This document shows, one piece after another, positions 1 to 5,809 of a stretch of DNA of 5,809 nt (its first letter is position 1; each line of letters opens with the position of its first letter). Position numbers and translations under genes: made by a program. The notes under the pieces were generated by a model. It was given only the letters and a program-made list of their open reading frames with translations. It had not been told where the DNA came from and searched no databases. Source of the stretch: Cyanobacteriota bacterium (GTDB lineage: Bacteria > Cyanobacteriota > Cyanobacteriia > PCC-6307 > Cyanobiaceae); assembly GCA_947463165.1 (NCBI GenBank), contig CANHSW010000153.1, positions 1 through 5,809 on the forward strand, read 5' to 3'.

Positions 1-483
1 AGTCATAGCTTGGTTCGTTTTCACGGGCGTGTGCTGCTATTCTTAATCAGTTTAGTTGTTGGATTTTTAATTTATCAGCGCACAAATTTTCGTGCTGGTG
101 GCTATATGGTGGCTCCGATAGCTGCCGCCCTACTACTTCAGCCTCTGAGCGCACTAATGTTTGGGATAGGATGTATTTTGGTTTATATTTTGATCGTACA
201 GTTGTCACGATGCAGCTTAATAATTGGATTAAAGCGATATGTTTTGGCATTATTGTATAGCATGGCTTATGTCTGGGGAGTGGAAATTGCTTTCATTCAT
301 TTTGGTTTGACATCATTGCCATTTCAGGGGAATCACCTTTTTGTGATTATTGCGATGATGTCTTATGCTAACGATTGCATATTGTATGGTGCTAGACGGG
401 TTTTGCCATGGATGATTTTGCTGCTCTTGGTAGTGGTGGTGGCTTTGTTAATCACTCGTAGCATCGTTGCTTCGTGGGCGTGA
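1..483 (+). CDS. PgsC/CapC-like polytopic membrane protein (poly-gamma-glutamate synthase subunit family), 5' end open
   Basis: PgsC is the small inner-membrane subunit of poly-gamma-glutamate synthase and works with the ligase PgsB. The protein is 157 residues from a possible TTG start at base 10, close to the roughly 149 of Bacillus PgsC. It aligns with my recollection of that protein end to end without large gaps: QRTNFRAGGYMVAP (residues 22-35) sits where PgsC has EKTGIVPAGLVVPG, LLLQP (41-45) on LVFNQP, and GLKRY (73-77) on YGRRKF. Hydrophobic segments lie near 7-22, 33-47, 49-65, 78-97, 108-123 and 132-150. The frame has no stop back to base 1, so the true start may lie further left, although the TTG gives almost the family's usual N-terminal length. 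The EKTG and PGY motifs are changed, so this is a divergent member. It converges on the hydrolase gene with a 36-bp overlap. Family assignment is fairly secure; the polymer made is unknown. Confidence 0.7.
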   Translation, partial: SHSLVRFHGRVLLFLISLVVGFLIYQRTNFRAGGYMVAPIAAALLLQPLSALMFGIGCILVYILIVQLSRCSLIIGLKRYVLALLYSMAYVWGVEIAFIHFGLTSLPFQGNHLFVIIAMMSYANDCILYGARRVLPWMILLLLVVVVALLITRSIVASWA

Positions 484-1221
484 TTCACAGTTTAGTCCGC
501 AGAAGCGCCCAACCACCAGCGACTGATCTGATTGCCGCCGCAAGGGCGATCCGAGTCTATCGCTCCAGCGATAGCCGAGAATTTTTCCCGTTGGGTTGGC
601 TTCCAGGATAATTGTGCCTAGACCTACCCCCCCCTGACCCCAGCCTCCAGTTGGCAGTAGGCGAGTATCCAACATGCCATGGCCAGACCGAGAAGAATCA
701 ATTACCGAAACTCTGTACTGTTTGCTTGTGGACCCGAAGGTCATGTCTCTTTGCGTAGCCCTGTAGGTCTGAGGTATTGGTGGGCTGGCCACCAGCATTG
801 TGTGACCACTGCTGGACGATCCTTGCACTCCGCTGTTGTCAAGTCGTGAGTATCGAATTGCGATAATATCTCCTGGTTTGATTTTATGTATCTGAGTAAT
901 GAGACTGAATTGATTGGCAGAGGCAATGGCTTGATGATAGCGGGCCGCATTTGGTGTGGGCGTATCGAGCCAACGCTTCATCGCTTCCGGGCCATAATTA
1001 TAGGCTTTTTTCAGTAGCTCAGTGATGAACGAGGAGCATACTGTGCGATTAATTGTAGTGGTGGCACCATTCGCGCCACGCCATTCCAATTGAGTTGGAC
1101 GTGATCCATATCGATTATTTTCCGGCTTGATATCTGCAACCAGTCGTTGAGCCCACCATAGGTGAGGCACTGCTGTAGGGGGGGGCACTTGGGCTGCCCA
1201 GAGCAGGAAAGTAAACAGCAT
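448..1221 (-). CDS. Predicted exported NlpC/P60-CHAP-like cysteine hydrolase
   Basis: Members of this fold cut amide bonds in peptidoglycan or, as in Bacillus PgdS, in poly-gamma-glutamate. The 257-residue protein shows the expected order of catalytic features: a Cys at the start of a helix (C62 in INRTVCSSFITELL), KPGDIIAIRYS (115-125) typical of the strand before the active-site His, H140 in SSSGHTMLVA, and a third polar residue in VSVIDSSRSGHG (D175 or H181). The N-terminus (MLFTFLLWAAQ) is hydrophobic and could be a short signal peptide, though it lacks basic residues. ATG at 1221 is chosen because AGGAG lies 9 bases upstream and the adaptor stop is 2 bases away. A GTG at 1248 would add MAWPKEHLK, giving a basic n-region but no ribosome site. 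Two 8-base homopolymers lie inside the gene. The substrate is inferred from context only; a peptidoglycan hydrolase is the main alternative. Confidence 0.75.
   Translation of the reverse strand: MLFTFLLWAAQVPPPTAVPHLWWAQRLVADIKPENNRYGSRPTQLEWRGANGATTTINRTVCSSFITELLKKAYNYGPEAMKRWLDTPTPNAARYHQAIASANQFSLITQIHKIKPGDIIAIRYSRLDNSGVQGSSSSGHTMLVASPPIPQTYRATQRDMTFGSTSKQYRVSVIDSSRSGHGMLDTRLLPTGGWGQGGVGLGTIILEANPTGKILGYRWSDRLGSPLRRQSDQSLVVGRFCGLNCESRPRSNDATSD
627..634. repeat. 8-base homopolymer (G8 in coding strand) late in the hydrolase gene
   Basis: Eight C on the plus strand encode Gln196-Val199 (CAG GGG GGG GTA) in the Gly-rich stretch 192-202. A slip here would alter only the last quarter of the protein, after the proposed catalytic residues. 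Confidence 0.9.
1178..1185. repeat. 8-base homopolymer (C8 in coding strand) near the start of the hydrolase gene
   Basis: Eight G on the plus strand, read as CCC CCC CCT, encode Pro13-Pro15 just after the hydrophobic N-terminus. Slippage by one base here would remove the whole catalytic domain. Confidence 0.9.
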
Positions 1222-1223
1222 TT

Positions 1224-2948
1224 TCAGGTGCTCCTTGGGCCAAGCCACTGCCAGAGCTGTTCCAGGATATTGTGTTGGTTTTGTAGTGAGACACGTACTG
1301 GCATGCCAGCAAGGGTGACAACTTGGCGGATATCATTGGCTTGTAGATTTAAGAACTGCAGTCTAAGTCTGGCGGCACCATTGGGCTCAAATGCCTTATT
1401 TAGTAGTCGAACGGGATAGCGTTGTCTGCTGAATGGGATCTCTGCGTTTCCCGTGTTGCCTTCTTTTACTAGTGTGGCTTTTCCCTGGGCAACTTCTGCT
1501 ATAATTGTAGGCGGAATCTGATCTCTTTGAATCACTAACACAGTTTCTTTCTCCTGCACGCTCTCGCCACCAGATTTAAGGATGCGCAGCACTACGCCTC
1601 GCGCTGATGATCGATACACTCCCATCTGGTTTGCATTGAATCCGGATAGTTCGCTGGTTGGTACTGGATGTTGGCGGCTAATTATTGACTGCGATTCTTG
1701 AACTTGTTGGAGCTTTTTCCTGGTGAGCAGTAGTTCCTGCTGCTGCTGTAATTCTTGCCGCCTAATATTTTCCAGTACAGGTATACGCCCTAATTGAGCT
1801 CGGGCTTGTTGGACGGATTTCACCGCATCAATATACTTGGACTCCATGTCACTTAACTTGCCGATGCCTTCTTCGTATATGTCCTGGCTAATGGCTCCTT
1901 CGCGCCATAGCTCCCGCCTCCTATCTAGTCGGCTTTTGGCTATTATCACTTGTTGGTAAAGTGCCTGAGCTTGAATTTCCGCGGGCTTCGCCGATACCGC
2001 ATCCAGCCTCCCAATAGCAATGCGTTGATCTAACGAAGAAATCTCGCTACTGTTATCCCGCAACTCGGCATTGAGGTTCGCCAAGTCTCTAGCGGCGGCG
2101 CGATCTAACAGATCTAAATCAATACTAGGATCGTGACGCGTGCTGAATAGGGCTTGACCAGGGGCTACCGCCATGCCTTCACGGACAAAAATCTCTGCAA
2201 TTTGGCCTCGATCTTTACTGGTGACATTGTCGACTGTTGTTTCTACTGGACTGGCTGGAATTTCAACAATGGCATTGTCAATATGAATCGTACTCAAGGC
2301 GCTGTATGTGGCTTTAATGATGATTAAAAATATGATGCTGCCCCCACATAGGGTTATTCCTTTTGTGAGTTTACGCTTTTTTGTTATTTCATTTACTTGT
2401 CTTTGGACGGATTGTCGGCCTTTGGGCTGTGGTGCTGACTGCTCTTCCGGAGCTGGGTGGTCTACAAATGCTGCCAGCTCCCGTAGAAGTATTTTATCTA
2501 GAGGTGTCGGCGATTCAATTTGACATACCATAGTTTGGCTTTCACGGCTGTTGGCATTGACGACGCAGGCCAGTAGTTCCAGCCGCACATCCGTGTTCTT
2601 GCCTTGTGCTTGGGGTAGCTTGGAGTGGATGCCGATGCGAAGAAAGTCTCCTTTTTTGGGAGCGAAAGAATTAATACCAGCTTGGATATGTATTTGCATC
2701 TCATCAATGGCTTCAACCTGATAGCAGGTGTCCCCTATCGTAGCCTCAACGCATCCTGTTGTGGATAAACTATTTTTGCTAGTTTTAGTGCTTAATACTC
2801 TACTTTCCCTCTCATTGGCTTGTTTATTTGTGTTTAGATCCGTATCATCGCTTGGATCCGTGTATGCATTTTTCTCTTTAATTTCGCTTATTCTCTCGTC
2901 ATCTTCCGCGTGCTCATTTTTATTTGTTCCAGCATTAGTTTGCTCCAT
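1224..2948 (-). CDS. HlyD-family membrane-fusion adaptor with N-terminal cytoplasmic PilZ-like domain (Alg44-like layout)
   Basis: HlyD/Alg44 adaptors sit in the inner membrane and span the periplasm toward an outer-membrane channel. The 574-residue protein has: a hydrophilic, acidic, Asn-rich tail (1-60); a compact domain (about 65-163) that may be a degenerate PilZ fold; a linker ending in basic RQVNEITKKRKLTKG (183-197); one transmembrane helix (about 198-217); a first lipoyl half (about 228-270, with GQIAEIFVREGMAVAPGQAL); a long coiled coil (about 280-420, Gln-rich at 398-420); a second lipoyl half (444-475, with SSARGVVLRILKSGGESVQ); and a beta-barrel end with AGMPVRVSL (547-555). The HlyD part is secure. 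The N-terminal domain is tentative, because the RxxxR and DxSxxG residues that bind c-di-GMP are not seen. The start at 2948 has only a weak GAGA site upstream. It is the first gene of a tight pair with the hydrolase. No ABC transporter is visible here. Confidence 0.85.
   Translation of the reverse strand: MEQTNAGTNKNEHAEDDERISEIKEKNAYTDPSDDTDLNTNKQANERESRVLSTKTSKNSLSTTGCVEATIGDTCYQVEAIDEMQIHIQAGINSFAPKKGDFLRIGIHSKLPQAQGKNTDVRLELLACVVNANSRESQTMVCQIESPTPLDKILLRELAAFVDHPAPEEQSAPQPKGRQSVQRQVNEITKKRKLTKGITLCGGSIIFLIIIKATYSALSTIHIDNAIVEIPASPVETTVDNVTSKDRGQIAEIFVREGMAVAPGQALFSTRHDPSIDLDLLDRAAARDLANLNAELRDNSSEISSLDQRIAIGRLDAVSAKPAEIQAQALYQQVIIAKSRLDRRRELWREGAISQDIYEEGIGKLSDMESKYIDAVKSVQQARAQLGRIPVLENIRRQELQQQQELLLTRKKLQQVQESQSIISRQHPVPTSELSGFNANQMGVYRSSARGVVLRILKSGGESVQEKETVLVIQRDQIPPTIIAEVAQGKATLVKEGNTGNAEIPFSRQRYPVRLLNKAFEPNGAARLRLQFLNLQANDIRQVVTLAGMPVRVSLQNQHNILEQLWQWLGPRST
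1231..1235 (-). promoter_or_regulatory. Shine-Dalgarno site AGGAG deciding the hydrolase start
   Basis: On the minus strand AGGAG lies inside the last codons of the adaptor gene, 9 bases before ATG 1221-1219. It supports that ATG over the in-frame GTG at 1248 and indicates translational coupling within the operon. Confidence 0.7.
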
Positions 2949-3253
2949 TATTTATGTTCTCGTGGTGAATTATGTTTTTATTAGTTTAAATACTTTTCTT
3001 TATGAATGTTGGCCCTGCTACCGATGTGCCGCGCAAGTGATTCTTCTCTGCTGTGCTAGTTTTTCCTCGGACTGGGCCCCAGGCGGTTGCCAGGCGTTTT
3101 GTCAAGGAGGATATGAGTGTTTCGGCTCGACTATGGCTGGAAAATATACGCAGCTTCCTGGCCAGTACTTGCTGTTTCCCTGTCATCTAGAGTCATGGTA
3201 TATTTGGTTTTTTGAAATTCATTGCTTTCTTTGCTGGTATACTAATCTCGGCC
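2949..3253. other. Intergenic region upstream of the adaptor operon, no confident gene
   Basis: About 305 bases lie between the adaptor start and the phospholipase-like stop. The 60 bases next to the adaptor are AT-rich and a likely place for its promoter, but I see no convincing -35/-10 pair. The middle part (about 3000-3190) is less AT-rich. On the plus strand it contains a perfect AAGGAGG at 3104-3110, followed by an ATG at 3113 (25 codons) and a GTG at 3117 (32 codons). A minus-strand frame of 66 codons (2986-3186) has no ribosome site and no recognisable features. No strong terminator hairpin was found after the phospholipase-like gene. Confidence 0.5.
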
Positions 3254-4708
3254 CTAGCTTCGCTGCTGGCCGCGGCCACATTTTTGTTGCAGCCGTAGTT
3301 GTTTTCTGGCCAGGCGGGGGCTGATGCCCAATTCGGCTGTTTTCCAGAGTTGGTCGATTTCAGCTTTGAAGTGGCGGGCGAGCAGCGGTGAATCGATCAC
3401 CAGCAGGGTCTCGTCGTTTTGGAAGGAGGCGCTGGGGCTCCAGTTGAAGGAGCCGCTGATCACTCGTTCGTCGTCGATGATCGCTAATTTGTGATGCAAT
3501 TTATCGCCTCTGGGCAGCCGTGGTGTGCCCACCCCAGCTAGTGGTTGCTGCCAGGGCTTGTTGCCGGCCTCCAGCATGCAGCGGCGATCCGGCAGGACCG
3601 TGCCGAGCAGGTCTAGCACTTCGCTGAAGGAGCGATTGGCAAAACCTGGATCGGCCAGTAATCGAATCTTTACCCCCTGTTGCTGTAGCGATGCCATCGT
3701 ATCCGCCAGCCGCTGTTCGGACAGTACAAACAGGGCCATATCCAGGCTCCTATGGGTTTCGGACAGCAAGTTGTCGATTACTGCCAGCCCGTTATTGTCA
3801 TCGCGGCGGGGATGGGGCGCAAACAGTACCCCTATCGTTGTCTCGCCAATTTGCACCACCTGTAGTGGTCCTTCTTGCTTGCCTAAGCCGAACTGACTGT
3901 CGGCCGCACCGCCGGGGCCATCGCCCCACATGCGGTTGAATTCGGCGGCGAACAACTCAGCCAGGGCCGGGCTCTGGAAGCGCAGAAGATGGTTGACGTT
4001 GCCCAGGGTAGTGGGATCATCCGGGTCGCCATGCACGCAGGAGGGGGTAAAGTTGGCAGAACCGGTAATCACTTCCCGCCGATCAATCACCATGAATTTA
4101 TGGTGCATCAAGCCGCTGCCTTTGCTGCCATCTGCTGTATCGTCGATCACCGGTACACGGGCCTGTTGCATTATTGCCACCGCATCTCCCCAGCCCAGTT
4201 TTTGTAATTGGGTGTTGCGTAGTCGCTGATGGGGGCTCAGATCGGCGGCATGCTCTTGGCTCCAAGGCTTGCTGTAGGTGTTCTCTAAAATTACACGCAC
4301 CGTGACACCTTCGCTCTGGCGGCGGGCCAATGCCTCGGCTACTTTGGGTAGTGATAATTCCTGCACTGCCACCAGGATTTCCCGCTGGGCGGAATTAATG
4401 CCCCGCAGGATGAAAGCCTCCAGGTCGTCGCCAGCTCGCCATTGGCCGCTGATGGGACTGCGGTAATTCTGCAGGGGGTTGTGGTTGAACACCAGCTCAA
4501 TGCCGGCGGGCAGCGGCCCTGGCGTGGGCGGCTTGCCCACCAGCTGGGCAGTCGCTTGACAGCCCCCCAGGGGAAACAGCAGCAGAGCGGCACAGATGCG
4601 TAGCCCGGCAGCTGCTCTTAGGGCGGCAGGCTGGTGTTGCAGGGCAGGCTGCTGTTGCAAAGCTGCTTTGTCGGCTGGCGCTGGCCGGTGATGCCAAATC
4701 CAGAGCAT
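3254..4708 (-). CDS. Phospholipase D-superfamily protein with two HKD motifs, predicted lipoprotein
   Basis: Enzymes with this fold cleave phosphodiester bonds in phospholipids, cardiolipin or nucleic acids through a phosphohistidine intermediate. Both catalytic motifs are complete in one 484-residue chain: H202-x-K204-x4-D209 followed by GSAN (216-219), and H405-x-K407-x4-D412 followed by GSFN (419-422). A monomer could therefore form a whole active site. Each half has the usual ILVAVQEL or LDMALFVL strand before its motif (111-118, 322-329). Residues 36-50 (LRICAALLLFPLGGC) form a hydrophobic stretch ending in a lipobox, so Cys50 is probably lipid-modified. The ATG at 4708 puts an unusual 35-residue Gln/Ala/Pro-rich segment before the signal and has no ribosome site; a stop lies 9 bases upstream in frame, and a TTG at codon 17 could be the real start. 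The gene appears to be transcribed alone. The substrate is not known. Confidence 0.88.
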   Translation of the reverse strand: MLWIWHHRPAPADKAALQQQPALQHQPAALRAAAGLRICAALLLFPLGGCQATAQLVGKPPTPGPLPAGIELVFNHNPLQNYRSPISGQWRAGDDLEAFILRGINSAQREILVAVQELSLPKVAEALARRQSEGVTVRVILENTYSKPWSQEHAADLSPHQRLRNTQLQKLGWGDAVAIMQQARVPVIDDTADGSKGSGLMHHKFMVIDRREVITGSANFTPSCVHGDPDDPTTLGNVNHLLRFQSPALAELFAAEFNRMWGDGPGGAADSQFGLGKQEGPLQVVQIGETTIGVLFAPHPRRDDNNGLAVIDNLLSETHRSLDMALFVLSEQRLADTMASLQQQGVKIRLLADPGFANRSFSEVLDLLGTVLPDRRCMLEAGNKPWQQPLAGVGTPRLPRGDKLHHKLAIIDDERVISGSFNWSPSASFQNDETLLVIDSPLLARHFKAEIDQLWKTAELGISPRLARKQLRLQQKCGRGQQRS

Positions 4709-5345
4709 TAATGTTCAGTCGCTGGCTTCAGGGTTGCCACAGGGCCCTTCCTGCAGCAGATGAATGCTTAAAATGCATAGAAGAAGTTGTCTGGCGGCGC
4801 CTTGGTCAAGTGCGCTCATTCGGGGCCGCTCTAGAATCTTAACCATCGCTAAGTTGGCTCTGCGGAGTTTCGCTACAAATCAGGCTTAGCAAAGTAAAGC
4901 ATCACAATAATCTAGCTTTTCATTGCCAATACAGCCGTGGTAGCTAATTTTATTGTATACTCTTTGGATGGCTCGTTTTTCTTGGTTTACTTTGGTTTAT
5001 CTTCCTTGGCTGGCTGGGTTTGCTTATGGGTGCTTAAAAAAATGCCATTCCGGCCCCCAGGGCGAGAGGTGGTGAAGTCGCGGTAAGGCTTTTGGCAGTG
5101 CAGCGTCGATTAATCTTGATATTTTCGAGACAACTTTATTCAAATTCAACTGTCTTAACTGGTATGTATTGCTTGCTTCGCCTGGGCTGGTTGGTTGGAA
5201 TGGGTTGGAGAAGCGCTAGAAAAATCGATATAGGGTTAAATCAGTCTTGATGCCGCAAGGGCGTTCAGGTGTTGGATTTTTCGATATGAATGATACGCAA
5301 ATAGCGGTTTTTCTAGAGCTTAGCTAGTGGTTTCTCGGGAATTGC
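4709..5345. other. Long intergenic region, no confident gene
   Basis: About 640 bases separate the phospholipase-like start from the small membrane-protein stop. I see no tRNA-like T-loop and no reading frame with clear protein character. Short plus-strand frames exist at 4711-4842 (43 codons) and 4968-5075 (35 codons, hydrophobic), both without ribosome sites. TATACT at 4956-4961 resembles a -10 element but lacks a -35 partner. T/G-rich short reiterations (cttgg/tttgg) occur at 4978-5025 and 5185-5210. A cluster of inverted repeats lies at 5216-5316. Confidence 0.5.
5216..5316. repeat. Cluster of short inverted repeats (CTAGAAAAATC family)
   Basis: CTAGAAAAA (5216-5224) is the exact reverse complement of TTTTTCTAG (5308-5316). 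The overlapping GAAAAATC (5219-5226) is the exact reverse complement of GATTTTTC (5275-5282). Both inner copies are followed by GATAT, giving a direct repeat TCGATAT at 5225-5231 and 5281-5287. In a minus-strand transcript from the small membrane-protein gene, the last arm could pair with either earlier arm. Some of this may be chance in an AT-rich stretch. Confidence 0.45.
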
Positions 5346-5525
5346 CTAGTGGCTCGGCATCTCGGAGGTGCGCAGCATGGCGACAAACCAGAGGCAGCCC
5401 AACACCATGGCGGTGAGCACGGCGGCCGGAATGCCCAGGTGCTTCATCACCAGGGGCACTGCCACGGGGAAGCTGACAGCCCCCAGCAGCGGCGTAAAGG
5501 CCACCAGAGCGCGTCGGGTATCCAT
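5346..5525 (-). CDS. Small two-helix membrane protein, function unknown
   Basis: The 59-residue product begins MDTRRALVAFTPLLGAV and has two hydrophobic segments (about 6-26 and 32-50) around a short KHLG turn, ending in a polar RTSEMPSH tail. The ATG at 5525 overlaps the upstream DUF4912 stop as TGATG, which favours this start and translational coupling. An ATG at 5534 (MVLMDTRR) is the alternative. The G+C-rich codons and a start directly at the neighbour's stop argue for a real gene. I do not recognise the family. Co-transcription with the DUF4912 gene suggests a link but does not reveal a role. Confidence 0.7.
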   Translation of the reverse strand: MDTRRALVAFTPLLGAVSFPVAVPLVMKHLGIPAAVLTAMVLGCLWFVAMLRTSEMPSH

Positions 5526-5809
5526 CAGAACCATTCCGAGATCGCTTCGTCAGCGGGATTGCTGTGGTCCTGGGGGGTGGAGCGGCGGAATTCCATTGTG
5601 ATGGCACGTTTTTGTATGCCATCGGCAGCTATTGCCTCAATTGGATATAACTGTTCGCCATCGCGGAAGGGCACCTGCACGCGGAAGGTGCCGTCATTGG
5701 AGAGGGGTACTTCTTCTCCGCCGATCAACAACCGCGCCGCGGGATCTGTGGCGCCATAAACCACCAGTTCGGCGTCGGCCACCAACCAGAAGGAGCGCTG
5801 ACGGGCTTG
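5525..5809 (-). CDS. DUF4912-type cyanobacterial protein, C-terminal 94 residues (5' end outside window)
   Basis: The frame is open to the window edge and ends in TGA at 5527-5525. The visible part reads FWLVADAELVVYGATDP, then GGEEVPLSNDGTFRVQVPF, a YPIEAIAADGIQKRAITMEF strand, and a C-terminal PADEAISEWF-like tail. From memory these match the conserved C-terminal half of the DUF4912 proteins common in cyanobacteria. The pattern of alternating strands with GATDP and DGTFR turns suggests a beta-sandwich-like fold. The family has no established function that I know of. The TTG at 5785 is not the start: FWL, conserved in the family, lies upstream of it. This gene is the best clue to the organism. 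Confidence 0.8.
   Translation of the reverse strand, partial: QARQRSFWLVADAELVVYGATDPAARLLIGGEEVPLSNDGTFRVQVPFRDGEQLYPIEAIAADGIQKRAITMEFRRSTPQDHSNPADEAISEWF

Noticed and set aside
2986..3186. Minus-strand frame of 66 codons between the phospholipase-like and adaptor genes
   Set aside because: No ribosome site, no recognisable features, and poor agreement with the codon pattern of either neighbour.
2728..3324. Plus-strand frame of 198 codons rich in Leu, Ser, Phe and Cys
   Set aside because: It lies antisense to the start of the adaptor gene and the end of the phospholipase-like gene. Its hydrophobic character comes from the complement of a hydrophilic, acidic coding stretch.
4711..4842. Plus-strand 43-codon frame divergent from the phospholipase-like gene
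   Set aside because: No ribosome site or domain character; length is within chance expectation.
5036..5097. Terminator-like TGCCA...TGGCA plus T7 on the minus strand
   Set aside because: The stem is only 5 bp with a loop of about 45 bases and lies about 250 bases after the nearest gene.
536..5262. Shared CCGCAAGGGCG at about 538 and about 5252
   Set aside because: Only two 11-base copies, one inside a coding region, with no further flanking similarity; likely chance.

Overview
The right end of the window points to a cyanobacterium. The partial gene at 5525-5809 matches, from memory, the C-terminal part of the cyanobacterial DUF4912 proteins (FWLVADAELVVYGATDP, AIAADGIQKRAI, and a C-terminal DEAISEWF-like end). 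No GCGATCGC (HIP1) site was seen, which fits some but not all cyanobacterial lineages. The assignment rests on family recognition by eye; no search was run.

Layout. (1) 1-483, plus strand: a small polytopic membrane protein that aligns along its whole length with PgsC/CapC, the membrane subunit of poly-gamma-glutamate synthase; its 5' end may lie left of the window. (2) 448-2948, minus strand: a two-gene operon. The first gene encodes a 574-residue HlyD-type adaptor with a large cytoplasmic N-terminal domain (PilZ-like, tentative), an architecture like alginate Alg44. Two bases after its stop comes a 257-residue cysteine hydrolase of the NlpC/P60-CHAP type. The hydrolase gene runs tail-to-tail into the PgsC-like gene with a 36-bp overlap. 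(3) 2949-3253: AT-rich leader and a mixed non-coding stretch. (4) 3254-4708, minus strand: a predicted lipoprotein with two intact phospholipase D HKD motifs. (5) 4709-5345: about 640 bases without a convincing gene, holding a cluster of short inverted repeats. (6) 5346-5809, minus strand: the 3' end of the DUF4912 gene, coupled by TGATG to a 59-residue two-helix membrane protein.

How the parts may work together. The left half combines a PgsC-type membrane subunit, an inner-membrane adaptor of the kind that contacts outer-membrane channels, and a hydrolase of the fold class that includes the poly-gamma-glutamate hydrolase PgdS. The inference is a Gram-negative machine for making, exporting and trimming a poly-amino-acid or other amide-linked exopolymer. 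The ligase (PgsB/CapB-like or another amidoligase) would have to lie left of the window. The left half is clearly poorer in G+C than the right half (about 42-55% against 57-70% in sampled lines), consistent with an acquired cassette next to core genes.
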